Source of the DNA: Oscillibacter valericigenes
GTDB taxonomy: Bacteria > Bacillota > Clostridia > Oscillospirales > Oscillospiraceae
NCBI RefSeq assembly: GCF_016902445.1
Contig: NZ_JACSNX010000008.1
Coordinates: forward strand, 24,789 to 88,788
DNA length: 64,000 nucleotides
Reading direction: 5' to 3'
A program made the position numbers and the translations under genes. How positions within the stretch are numbered: the first letter of the stretch is position 1; each line of letters opens with the position of its first letter. Below are positions 24,672-31,770 of this stretch, piece by piece. A model generated the notes under the pieces. The model worked only from the letters and a program-made list of their open reading frames with translations, did not search any database and was not told where the DNA came from.

Positions 24672-25748
24672 TCACTTGCCCTCCTTCAAGGCGGCCTTTG
24701 CCGCATCCACCATCTCTTCCACCGTGGGCATCACGCCGCCGGCGTGGCCCAGGTAGTGGATGGGCTTTCTGCCCTCCACGGACAGCCGCACATCGTCGAT
24801 CATCTGGCCGCAGGAGCTCATCTCCACGTCCAGGAACGCCTTCACGTGATCGGACTTGGAGAGGGTGCGCAGCGCTTCCTCCGGGAAGGGCCACAGGGTG
24901 ATGGGCCGGAACAGGCCCACCTTCAGACCCTCGGCGCGCAGGGTCTCGATGGCGGTCAGGGCGATCCGGGCAGGGGTGCCGTAAGCGGTGATGACCACCT
25001 CTGCGTCGTCGCACTGGATCTCCTCATAGCGGAGCTCGTTCTTTGCCATCAGATCGTACTTCTCCCGCAGGTGCTCGTTGTGACGGTCACACTCATCGGG
25101 GTCCATGTACAGGGAGTTGATGATGTTGTTGTGATCCCGCTCCTTGCGGCCGGTGGTGGCCCAGTCCTTGGGCGGCAGATCCCGCTTGGGGACGGGACGC
25201 CACTCGATGGGCTCCATCATCTGGCCAATCAGGCCGTCCATGACCACCATGACGGGGTTGCGGTACTGGTCGGCGATGTCAAAGGCCTCCTGGACGAAGT
25301 CCACCGCCTCCTGCACGTTGGAGGGAGAGAGGACCACGGTCCGGTAGTCGCCGTTGCCGCCGCCGCGGGTGGCCTGGTAGTAGTCGCCCTGGCCGGGCTG
25401 GATGGTGCCCAGGCCCGGGCCGCCGCGCATGCAGTTGACGATGACGCAGGGCAGCTCGGCGCCCGCCATGTAGCTGATGCCCTCCTGCTTCAGGCTGATG
25501 CCGGGAGAGGAGGAAGAGGTCATGGCCCGCATGCCGGCGCCGGCGGCGCCGTACACCATGTTGATGGCAGCGACCTCGGATTCTGCCTGGACGAACACGC
25601 CGCCTGCCTTGGGCAGATGGGCGGACATGTATTCCGGGACCTCGCTCTGGGGAGTGATGGGATAGCCGAAGAAGCAGTCGCAGCCGGCACGAATGGCTGC
25701 CTCGGCAATGGCTTCATTGCCTTTCCAAAGTTCTTTTTCCACCGTCAA
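24672..25748 (-). CDS. vorB: 2-oxoacid:ferredoxin oxidoreductase, alpha subunit (VorB-like)
   Basis: A 358-residue alpha subunit. The N-terminus KGNEAIAEAAIRAGCDCFFG and YPITPQSEVPEYMS, then SSSSPGISLKQEGISYMAGAE, match the 3-methyl-2-oxobutanoate:ferredoxin oxidoreductase (VorB) pattern more than the 2-oxoglutarate one, as far as memory of these families allows. The start is TTG at 25748 behind AAAGGAGG. The enzyme would oxidise 2-oxoisovalerate and related acids from valine, leucine and isoleucine. Placement next to ilvE supports a branched-chain role; 2-oxoglutarate cannot be fully excluded. Confidence 0.85.
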   Translation of the reverse strand: MTVEKELWKGNEAIAEAAIRAGCDCFFGYPITPQSEVPEYMSAHLPKAGGVFVQAESEVAAINMVYGAAGAGMRAMTSSSSPGISLKQEGISYMAGAELPCVIVNCMRGGPGLGTIQPGQGDYYQATRGGGNGDYRTVVLSPSNVQEAVDFVQEAFDIADQYRNPVMVVMDGLIGQMMEPIEWRPVPKRDLPPKDWATTGRKERDHNNIINSLYMDPDECDRHNEHLREKYDLMAKNELRYEEIQCDDAEVVITAYGTPARIALTAIETLRAEGLKVGLFRPITLWPFPEEALRTLSKSDHVKAFLDVEMSSCGQMIDDVRLSVEGRKPIHYLGHAGGVMPTVEEMVDAAKAALKEGK

Positions 25749-25760
25749 TGACCTCCTTTT

Positions 25761-25973
25761 TCAGAATTTTTCCACGGTGATGATGGAATCCGGGCAGATC
25801 TTTGCGCAGCTGGCGCAGGCGATGCACGCCGTGATGTCCGTCACGTGGGCGGGGTGATAGCCCTTCCGGTTGATGACGGTCTGATCGATGGCCACGATGT
25901 GTTTCGGGCACACGGTGGTGCACAGCTCACATCCCTTGCACCGGTCAGAGTTGAAGGTTACCTTGGCTGTCAT
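25761..25973 (-). CDS. 2-oxoacid:ferredoxin oxidoreductase, delta (ferredoxin-like) subunit
   Basis: A 70-residue ferredoxin with two [4Fe-4S] binding motifs: CKGCELCTTVCP near the N-terminus and CIACASCAKICP further on. It passes electrons from the catalytic subunits to free ferredoxin. The start ATG at 25973 is preceded by AAGGAGG. It lies 12 bases before the alpha gene. Confidence 0.93.
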   Translation of the reverse strand: MTAKVTFNSDRCKGCELCTTVCPKHIVAIDQTVINRKGYHPAHVTDITACIACASCAKICPDSIITVEKF

Positions 25974-26008
25974 GTCTGAAGACGCCTCCTTTTCTCCCTG
26001 CCGCGGGG

Positions 26009-26692
26009 TCAGCGCTCCCACGGCTTTTTCATGTTTATGGTGATAGGGAACACGGGTTCCCTCAGGTCTGACACAGCATCCGCAAAACGGACCTCTGCCG
26101 TGTGGCAGAGGATGGGGATCCCCGTCTGCCGGGAGACGGCTTCCGCCAGGGCCGCGCCCTTGCGGATCTCCGCAGGCGTGGTCTCGCCGCACAGATGGGT
26201 GTTGTTCACGATGCCCGAACAGGTAAGGCCGGTGACGGCCTCGATGGACCGGAGATAGGCGATGGCATGTTCTGCCTCCCGCACCTCCGGCCGGTTGGCG
26301 TTGAGCACGAAGATCAGCTGATAGTCCTCCTGGACGATCTTGGGCTGGAACCGGGCCAGCACCCGGGCGCCCACCGGGTCGCCGCCGATGTCCAGGATCC
26401 CCCGGATATCCCGGTTCTCCAGAATGGCCAGCAGCTCCGCCGGCAGAGCGGGGACGTCCGCGTCCGAGCAGGCCTGGGAGGAGGAGATCACCTGGATGCC
26501 CGCGGCCTCCAGCTGGGGCCGCCGCTCCCGGGAGCGGAAATAGGGGTTGACGATGTCCAGGTCCGCCAGCATGACCCGCTTGCCCTCAGCGGCCAGAGCC
26601 AGTGCCAGATTGACGGAGAGCTCTGTCTTTCCCGTGCCGTAATGGCCGGTGATGATGGAGACCCGGTGAGAAAACAAGGTCTGGGCTGTCAA
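26009..26692 (-). CDS. P-loop MinD/ParA-like ATPase, first gene of the VOR operon
   Basis: A 227-residue P-loop protein. Walker A is GHYGTGKTE (residues ~16-24), followed by NLALALAAEGKRVMLADLDIVNPYFRS, where the LADLDIVNP strand resembles that of MinD/ParA-type and cobyrinic-acid-synthase-like ATPases. GILDIGGDPVGARVLARF is a second conserved block. It is not one of the known enzyme subunits, but it opens the operon, 35 bases before the ferredoxin gene. Possible roles are maturation of the iron-sulfur or TPP enzyme or sensing; both are inference. The start is a TTG behind GAGGTGAG. Confidence 0.75.
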   Translation of the reverse strand: MTAQTLFSHRVSIITGHYGTGKTELSVNLALALAAEGKRVMLADLDIVNPYFRSRERRPQLEAAGIQVISSSQACSDADVPALPAELLAILENRDIRGILDIGGDPVGARVLARFQPKIVQEDYQLIFVLNANRPEVREAEHAIAYLRSIEAVTGLTCSGIVNNTHLCGETTPAEIRKGAALAEAVSRQTGIPILCHTAEVRFADAVSDLREPVFPITINMKKPWER

Positions 26693-26725
26693 AAGCGGCT
26701 CACCTCACATTTTTCAAAAAAAGAG

Positions 26726-26754
26726 TTGTATTATTTTTAAATCTGTTGTATGAT
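26726..26754 (+). promoter_or_regulatory. Promoter of the second GntR regulator
   Basis: TTGTAT and TATGAT with a 17-base spacer; the -10 overlaps the TGATGTCA repeat at 26751. Confidence 0.65.
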
Positions 26755-26785
26755 GTCATTGTACCCTAAAAGAGATGTGATGTCA
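26751..26785. promoter_or_regulatory. Twin TGATGTCA sites in the divergent promoter region
   Basis: TGATGTCA occurs at 26751-26758 and again at 26778-26785, 27 bases apart. One copy lies at the -10 and the other overlaps the -35 of the VOR operon promoter, and the first also overlaps the -10 of the regulator gene. This is the expected site for the FadR-type regulator. Confidence 0.7.
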
Positions 26786-26786
26786 A
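26758..26786 (-). promoter_or_regulatory. Promoter of the VOR operon
   Basis: TTGACA and TACAAT on the minus strand with a 17-base spacer. Confidence 0.85.
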
Positions 26787-26837
26787 GAGGGGAATCTGTG
26801 CCAAAACACGATCTGCGGCAGGAAAGGGAGGCAGGGC

Positions 26838-27521
26838 ATGGGAGACGGAAGAAAGGTGAAGCTGTCGGAGCGGACGGCGGACCGCCTGTATGAGCTGATC
26901 ATGGAGGAGCGGCAGTTTGCCCCGGGCAGCAAGCTCCCCAATGAGAACGAACTCAGCGAGTCCCTGCATGTCAGCCGCACCACCCTGCGGGAGGCCATCT
27001 CCTTCCTGGTGGCCCAGGGGGTGCTGGAGATCCGCCGGGGCAAGGGCACGTTCGTGGTCCAGGACCTGCCGGACAGCGGCGTGGACCTGACGGCCCTGTC
27101 CAGCCTGCGCTCCCGGGTGCGGGCCAGGGATCTCTTTGAGATGCGCCTGATCTTTGAGCCTGCCACCGTGGCCCTGGCCTGTCAGCGGGGCACCGACGAG
27201 GAGCTGGCCCAGATCCGGCAGAAGGCGGAGCGGATGGAGCGCATCGCCAAGGCGGGGGGCGACTGGGCCCTGGCGGATCAGGAGTTCCACATGGCCATCA
27301 TCAAGGCGTCCCACAACGAATATATGCGGCGGCTGTATCCCATCATCAACAGTGCGGTCAATGAGATCATGCAGGTCTCCGTCAACCGGGAGCACATGCA
27401 GAGCATCGCCATTGCCGACAACTATACGATCCTGGACTTTCTGATGCAGCGGGACGAGGTGGGTGCCCGCCACGCCATGAGCATCCACATCCGGCATCTG
27501 CTGAACACTCTGAAGGGCTGA
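26838..27521 (+). CDS. FadR-subfamily GntR transcriptional regulator
   Basis: A 227-residue regulator with an N-terminal winged helix (LPNENELSESLHVSRTTLRE, then EIRRGKGTFV) and a C-terminal FCD domain with the metal/ligand residues in DQEFHMAIIKASHNEY and the last helix HIRHLLN. It is divergent from the VOR operon, and twin TGATGTCA sites overlap both promoters, so it most likely controls the operon and itself. ATG at 26838 follows AAAGGGAGG. Ligand is probably an organic acid, as for other FadR/LldR-type proteins; this is inference. Confidence 0.9.
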   Translation: MGDGRKVKLSERTADRLYELIMEERQFAPGSKLPNENELSESLHVSRTTLREAISFLVAQGVLEIRRGKGTFVVQDLPDSGVDLTALSSLRSRVRARDLFEMRLIFEPATVALACQRGTDEELAQIRQKAERMERIAKAGGDWALADQEFHMAIIKASHNEYMRRLYPIINSAVNEIMQVSVNREHMQSIAIADNYTILDFLMQRDEVGARHAMSIHIRHLLNTLKG

Positions 27522-27544
27522 CAACACGATAGTTGAGAGACGAA

Positions 27545-27578
27545 CGCGCCCCCGGAACGACCCGGGGGCGCGCATTTT
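27545..27578 (+). terminator. Terminator of the second GntR gene
   Basis: CGCGCCCCCGG and CCGGGGGCGCG stem followed by CATTTTT. Confidence 0.88.
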
Positions 27579-27674
27579 TGGAAAGAGGTCAGACCGGCGG
27601 CTTCCGGGACCCGGAGGCCTTCGGCCGCGGCGCGGGCAGACACGGGCGCCGGGGCCGTGCGCCCCCGGCGGGTA

Positions 27675-29558
27675 TCATGCCCGCTTCCGCCACTTCAGCA
27701 GCAGGGAGGAGTTGACGATCACCAGCACCGACCCGGCATTGTGGACCAGGGCGCCCACCACCGGATCCAGAATGCCGGTGATGGCCAGGGCGATGGCGAG
27801 GAAATTCAGGGTCATGGAAAAGGTCAGATTGACCTTGATGGTCCGCATCATCCGCCTGGAGAGGGCCAGCAGGTGGGGCAGCTCCCGGATGTCGTCGTTC
27901 ACCAGGGCGATGTCCGCCGCGTCCACGGCGATGTCGCTGCCCACGCCGCCCATGGCGATGCCCACGTGGGCCCGCTTCAGGGCGGGAGCGTCGTTGATGC
28001 CGTCCCCCACCATGCACACCAGCTTACCCGTCTGCTGGCTGCGGTCGATCCAGGCCAGCTTGTCCTCCGGCAGGCACTCCGCCTGGAAGGCGGAGATGCC
28101 CAGCTCCCCGGCGATGTGGCGGGCGGCCTTCTCGTGGTCGCCGGTCAGCAGCACCGGCGTGACGCCGGCGGCCTGGACATTCCGGATGGTCTGGGCGGCG
28201 TCGGGCCGCAGGGTGTCCGCCAGGGCCAGAAAGCCCGCCGGACGTCCGTCCACGGCGATGTAAATGACGGTGCAGCCCTGCTCCCGTGCGGGGGCTGCGG
28301 CCTGGGACAGGGGCTCCCAGGGGATGTTCCGCTCCGTCAGCAGCTCCCGGTTGCCGGCGATGACCAGATGGCCCCTCACCGTGGCGGACACGCCCCGGCC
28401 GGGGAGCATCTGGAAGTCCTCCGCCTCCGGCGGCGCCTCGCCGGTCTCGGTCCGCCAGCCCTGGGCGATGGCCCGGCCCAGCGGGTGCTCGGACCGGAGC
28501 TCCGCCCCGGCGGTCCAGCCGTAGAGGTCCTGCCGGGAGATGTCCGGAAGAATGCTCTCCACCGCCGTCACCTGGGGGGCGCCGAAGGTCAGGGTGCCGG
28601 TCTTGTCAAAGGTCACCTGGGAGACGGAGGCCAGCCGTTCCAGGGCATCCCCCTCCCGCACCAGGAAGCTGTGCTTCGTGGCGTTGCCGATGGCGGCCAT
28701 GATGGCGGTGGGCGTGGCCAGCACCAGGGCGCAGGGGCAGAACACCACCAGGATGGTCACCGCCCGAATGGGGTCCCGGGTAAGGAGGCCCGTCAGGGCG
28801 GCGGCGGTCAGGGCCGCCACCACGATCCAGGTGGCCCAGCGGTCCGCCAGCCCCACGATCCTGGCCTTGCCGGCGTCGGCGGACTGGACCAGCCGGATCA
28901 TCCGCTGGATGGAGCTGTCCTCCCCCACCTTGGCGGCCCGCATCTCGAAGGCGCCGAACTGGTTCACCGTGCCGCTGGACACCTGGTCCCCCGGCCCCTT
29001 GTCCACGGGCAGGGACTCGCCGGTCATCACCGCCTGGTTGATGGAGGTGTGTCCCGTGAGGATGACGCCGTCCACGGGGACGGTCTCCCCCGGCAGGACC
29101 CGGAGCACGTCGTCCACCGCCACCTGCTCCGCCGGGATGACCTCCTCCCCGCCGTCACGGAGCCTGCGGGCGGTCTGGGGGGTCAGATGCACCAGCTTCT
29201 CGATGCCTGCCCGGGCCTTTGCCACGGTCAGGTCCTCCAGCAGGGCCCCCAGCTGCATGATGAAGGCCACCTCGCCGGCGGCGAAGTCCTCCCCGATGAG
29301 GAGGGAGGCGATGAGGGCGATGGACACCAGCACGTCCGCCTTGATGTCAAAGGCCGTCACCAGGCCGATAATTGCCTCCAGGATGATAGGGACGCCGCAG
29401 AGGAGCACCGCCGCCCAGGCGGCGTCAAAGGGCAGCTGGGGCAGGAGGTCGAAGATGCTGACGAGCAGGGCGACGCCGGAGAGGACCAGACAGGTCACGT
29501 CCTTCTTCACGCCGCCCCACTCCAGAAACCGCTCCAGGGCATGGATCACGGGGGTCAC
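27675..29558 (-). CDS. Heavy-metal P1B-type ATPase
   Basis: A 627-residue metal-exporting P-type ATPase without an N-terminal HMA domain. Present are TGES in the actuator domain, the metal-binding CPC in FCPCALVLATPT, the phosphorylation site DKTGTLTFG, the HP motif in SEHPLGRAI, and GDGINDAPALK in the hinge. The last membrane segment reads LVHNAGSVLVIVNSSLLL, which is not the MxxSS pattern of Cu(I) pumps and rather recalls other P1B groups. The neighbouring CsoR-type operator and repressor suggest Cu(I) or another soft metal, so the specificity evidence conflicts. Start: GTG or ATG near 29558 after GAAAGGATG. It is a single gene under metal control. Confidence 0.88.
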   Translation of the reverse strand: MTPVIHALERFLEWGGVKKDVTCLVLSGVALLVSIFDLLPQLPFDAAWAAVLLCGVPIILEAIIGLVTAFDIKADVLVSIALIASLLIGEDFAAGEVAFIMQLGALLEDLTVAKARAGIEKLVHLTPQTARRLRDGGEEVIPAEQVAVDDVLRVLPGETVPVDGVILTGHTSINQAVMTGESLPVDKGPGDQVSSGTVNQFGAFEMRAAKVGEDSSIQRMIRLVQSADAGKARIVGLADRWATWIVVAALTAAALTGLLTRDPIRAVTILVVFCPCALVLATPTAIMAAIGNATKHSFLVREGDALERLASVSQVTFDKTGTLTFGAPQVTAVESILPDISRQDLYGWTAGAELRSEHPLGRAIAQGWRTETGEAPPEAEDFQMLPGRGVSATVRGHLVIAGNRELLTERNIPWEPLSQAAAPAREQGCTVIYIAVDGRPAGFLALADTLRPDAAQTIRNVQAAGVTPVLLTGDHEKAARHIAGELGISAFQAECLPEDKLAWIDRSQQTGKLVCMVGDGINDAPALKRAHVGIAMGGVGSDIAVDAADIALVNDDIRELPHLLALSRRMMRTIKVNLTFSMTLNFLAIALAITGILDPVVGALVHNAGSVLVIVNSSLLLKWRKRA

Positions 29559-29567
29559 ATCCTTTCT

Positions 29568-29587
29568 TTATACCTATAGGGGTATAA
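29568..29587. promoter_or_regulatory. CsoR-type operator upstream of the P1B ATPase
   Basis: TTATACC-CTATAG-GGTATAA palindrome between promoter and start. It resembles ATACCC-AATG-GGGTAT in front of the csoR-like gene (31289-31304). Confidence 0.8.
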
Positions 29588-29589
29588 GT

Positions 29590-29618
29590 ATCGTACACCA
29601 GAGGAAGGCCTCTGTCAA
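29590..29618 (-). promoter_or_regulatory. Promoter of the P1B ATPase
   Basis: TTGACA and TACGAT on the minus strand with a 17-base spacer, directly before the CsoR-type operator. Confidence 0.8.
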
Positions 29619-29637
29619 GGAAAAGATGCGCCCGGCC

Positions 29638-29666
29638 TTGCCTTTTGGGGCGGCGGTCCATATAAT
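29638..29666 (+). promoter_or_regulatory. Promoter of the AT-rich orphan gene
   Basis: TTGCCT and TATAAT with a 17-base spacer, in host-like GC-rich DNA. Confidence 0.75.
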
Positions 29667-29716
29667 GGGTTTATCTGAATTTCAGCGCCGCTCCGGCGCG
29701 GGAGGGGGATCGTGCG

Positions 29717-30214
29717 ATGGGCTTTCTCAATAAAAAACCGATTATCAAGACTGAGGGCTTTCAGCCGCTGGAACTGAATGAGGGCAATGTCCAGGCAATA
29801 TTTAATAGATGCTTAGCAACTAAAGATTCTGTAGACTTTATAGGAGCTACATTATTTACTAAAGAAACCGGTTTTTCAGAAAATTCAAAGCAAATTGTCT
29901 TTGATAAAAAAGAGATTTTAAAAAATAAAAGTACGATTGCATATTTATACAGTCAATTACATGATGTATCATATTCTGAAATTATAACTCCATCTTCTGC
30001 TGCGATTAACTACGATTCAAATGTTTGGACAAAAGACATCGGTGTTATTTTAAACTTCTTGCATTTAGGATATGCAACTAAAATGTTTCGACCATTTATT
30101 AAAACTGAAAGCTCTACTGCTGCTGTGTTATTACCGATTTTGCCCACTCTCTCCCCCAAAGACCCCTACTTCCCAGCCTGGTGGGAGGAGCACAAATCTG
30201 AATGGGAAGCATGA
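29717..30214 (+). CDS. Orphan protein with an AT-rich foreign-looking core
   Basis: A 165-residue protein that I do not recognise. GGGAGGGGG precedes the ATG and a good promoter lies 50 bases upstream, so it is probably expressed. The first ~25 codons and the last ~20 (ending PAWWEEHKSEWEA) have host-like composition, but the middle is strongly AT-rich: positions 29881-29940 hold only 13 G/C in 60. The core is soluble, with many Lys, Ile, Asn and Ser residues and no clear motif. A short stretch (DIGVILNFLHLGYATKMFRP) may be a hydrophobic helix. The stop codon touches the inverted end of a MITE-like element. It may be a mosaic gene from lateral exchange. No function is assigned. Confidence 0.6.
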   Translation: MGFLNKKPIIKTEGFQPLELNEGNVQAIFNRCLATKDSVDFIGATLFTKETGFSENSKQIVFDKKEILKNKSTIAYLYSQLHDVSYSEIITPSSAAINYDSNVWTKDIGVILNFLHLGYATKMFRPFIKTESSTAAVLLPILPTLSPKDPYFPAWWEEHKSEWEA

Positions 30215-30381
30215 CCCCGTAGGGGCGGACCTATGTGTTCGCCCGTCCGCCAGTTCCGCACCGGTTCCCCGGGCGGCAGATTGCCGCCCCTACGGCATGG
30301 AACGGGGGCCGGTCCGTCATTGGGGGCCGGGCCGTTTCATCATCGAAAAACGGGCCGACACACAGGCCGGCCCCTACGGGG
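30215..30381. repeat. MITE-like element with 12-bp terminal inverted repeats
   Basis: CCCCGTAGGGGC (30215-30226) and GCCCCTACGGGG (30370-30381) are perfect 12-bp inverted ends around 143 bases. A further end-like copy, CCGCCCCTACGG (30284-30295), lies inside with a GGGCGGCAGATTGCCGCCC hairpin. There is no transposase. It sits between the orphan gene's stop codon and the acetyltransferase gene. Confidence 0.75.
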
Positions 30382-30406
30382 ACATCCCGACGGAAAGGAG
30401 CATCCC

Positions 30407-30874
30407 ATGGACCTTCGCCGCTACCGCACCGAGGACCTGCCCGCCCTGTCCCGCTTGTTCGGCGAGACGGTCCGGCGGGTGAATATCCGGGACTATACTC
30501 CCGCCCAGGCGGAGGCCTGGGCCGCCGGGGAGGCGGACCTGCTGACCCGGGACGACTGGTTCCGCCGTCTGTACACCCTGGTGGCAGAGATCGACGGCCG
30601 GATCGCGGGCTACGGCAACGTGGACGGCACCGGTTATCTGGACCACCTGTTCGTCCGGTGGGACTGCCAGGGCCGGGGCGTCGCCACGGCCCTCTGCGAC
30701 GCGCTGGAGGAACACTGCCGGGAGATGGGGCTGACCGCCGTCACCGTCCACGCCTCCAAGACGGCCCTGCCGTTTTTCCTCCACAGGGACTACCAGGTGG
30801 AGCGGGAGCAGCAGGTGCCGGTGCGGGGGCAGGTGCTGACCAACTACGCCATGCGCAAGACCCTGAACAGATAA
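30407..30874 (+). CDS. GNAT acetyltransferase
   Basis: A 155-residue GNAT protein. It starts MDLRRYRTEDLPALSRLFGE after GGAAAGGAG and has the acetyl-CoA site DHLFVRWDCQGRGVATALCD. The tail LPFFLHRDYQVEREQQVPVRG is common in the YafP/ElaA-like branch. Earlier in-frame starts lie inside the MITE-like element and are unlikely. Substrate unknown. It reads toward the convergent csoR-like gene. Confidence 0.85.
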   Translation: MDLRRYRTEDLPALSRLFGETVRRVNIRDYTPAQAEAWAAGEADLLTRDDWFRRLYTLVAEIDGRIAGYGNVDGTGYLDHLFVRWDCQGRGVATALCDALEEHCREMGLTAVTVHASKTALPFFLHRDYQVEREQQVPVRGQVLTNYAMRKTLNR

Positions 30875-30875
30875 A

Positions 30876-30958
30876 AGTGAAAAGATAAAGGATAAGAGAT
30901 AGCCCCTGGAGAAAAGCATCTTTTATCCTTTATCTTTTATCTCTTATCTTCCCTCTCC
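30876..30958. repeat. AT-rich inverted repeat of AAAGATAAAGGATAAGAGAT type
   Basis: AAGATAAAGGATAAGAGAT on the left and ATCCTTTATC...ATCTCTTATCTT on the right form an imperfect palindrome of simple-sequence units around a 20-base centre. It lies between convergent genes and has the look of a small non-autonomous element. Confidence 0.55.
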
Positions 30959-30967
30959 ACTCTAAAG

Positions 30968-30998
30968 AAAAAGAGGCGCCGCAGGCGCCTCTTTTTCT
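30968..30998. terminator. Terminator of the csoR-like gene
   Basis: AAAAAGAGGCGCC-GCA-GGCGCCTCTTTTT; 13-bp stem with T-runs in both directions, overlapping the csoR-like stop codon. Confidence 0.92.
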
Positions 30999-31273
30999 TA
31001 TCCCATGTTGGAGAACCGCTCCACCGCCTTGGTGAAGCTCTCGATGGTCTTGTCCGCGTCGCCGTGCTGGATGCCGTCCCGGACGCAGTGCTGGATGTGT
31101 CCCTCCAGGACCACCTGCCCGCACTTGTGGAGGGCGGACTTGGCGGCGTTGATCTGGGACAGCACGTCCTCGCAGGGCACGTCCTCGTCCACCATGCGGT
31201 CGATGGCCTGCACCTGGCCGATGATCTTCTTCAGCCGCCGGTGCAGATTGTCCGCGTCCATGCATTGTCTCAT
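30998..31273 (-). CDS. csoR: CsoR-family metal-sensing repressor
   Basis: A 91-residue all-helical repressor of the CsoR/RcnR family (RRLKKIIGQVQAIDRMV start). It has Cys34, His59 and Cys63, the same C-x24-H-x3-C spacing as the Cu(I) ligands of mycobacterial CsoR (Cys36, His61, Cys65). This favours a Cu(I) sensor over the Ni/Co (RcnR) or persulfide (CstR) groups. ATG at 31273 follows GGGAGGTG. It should bind the ATACCC-N4-GGGTAT palindrome before its own gene and the similar one before the P1B ATPase, releasing both when metal rises. The -35 of its promoter contains the aroQ stop codon, so read-through from the aro operon is possible. Confidence 0.9.
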   Translation of the reverse strand: MRQCMDADNLHRRLKKIIGQVQAIDRMVDEDVPCEDVLSQINAAKSALHKCGQVVLEGHIQHCVRDGIQHGDADKTIESFTKAVERFSNMG

Positions 31274-31288
31274 ACCGACACCTCCCGG

Positions 31289-31304
31289 ATACCCAATGGG
31301 GTAT
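31289..31304. promoter_or_regulatory. CsoR operator before csoR
   Basis: Perfect palindrome ATACCC-AATG-GGGTAT between promoter and start codon. Confidence 0.85.
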
Positions 31305-31310
31305 GGGCAT

Positions 31311-31339
31311 ATTATCCGCCAGAGGCCGCGGTTTGTCAA
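31311..31339 (-). promoter_or_regulatory. Promoter of csoR
   Basis: TTGACA and GATAAT on the minus strand with a 17-base spacer; the TGA within TTGACA is the aroQ stop codon. Confidence 0.8.
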
Positions 31340-31770
31340 GCGTCCGCGCCGCAGAGGAGCCGCAGAGCGTCCAGATATCCCGGCAGTCCCCGGCCCTTGA
31401 TGGTGGCCGTGCAGGCCGCCCGGATGTAGGACACATGGCGGAACTCCTCCCGGCTGTCCGGGTCGGACACGTGGACCTCCACCGTGGGGATGCCCACAGA
31501 TTTCACTGCGTCCAGCAGGGCCACGCTGGTGTGGGTGTAGGCGCCGGGGTTGATGATGATGCCGTCCACATGGTCAAAATAAGCCTGCTGGATGGCGTCC
31601 ACCAGGGCTCCCTCGTGGTTGGACTGGAAGAAGGAGACGGTGACTCCCAGCTTGTCGGCCTCCGCCTGGATCATGGTCTTCAGGTCCTCATAGGTCTCGC
31701 GGCCGTAGATCTCCGGCTGGCGGATGCCCAGCATGTTCATGTTGGGGCCGTTAAGTACCAGAATGTTCAC
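31336..31770 (-). CDS. aroQ: 3-Dehydroquinate dehydratase, type II
   Basis: A 144-residue type II dehydroquinase. NGPNMNMLGIRQPEIYG contains the catalytic Tyr, FFQSNHEGALVD the loop residues, and NPGAYTHTSVAL with EVHVSD the substrate-binding His and following segment. It converts 3-dehydroquinate to 3-dehydroshikimate. The start is GTG at 31770 behind GGAGGG, inside the 3' end of the aroE-aroK fusion (20-base overlap). It is the last gene of the aro operon. Confidence 0.95.
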   Translation of the reverse strand: MNILVLNGPNMNMLGIRQPEIYGRETYEDLKTMIQAEADKLGVTVSFFQSNHEGALVDAIQQAYFDHVDGIIINPGAYTHTSVALLDAVKSVGIPTVEVHVSDPDSREEFRHVSYIRAACTATIKGRGLPGYLDALRLLCGADA

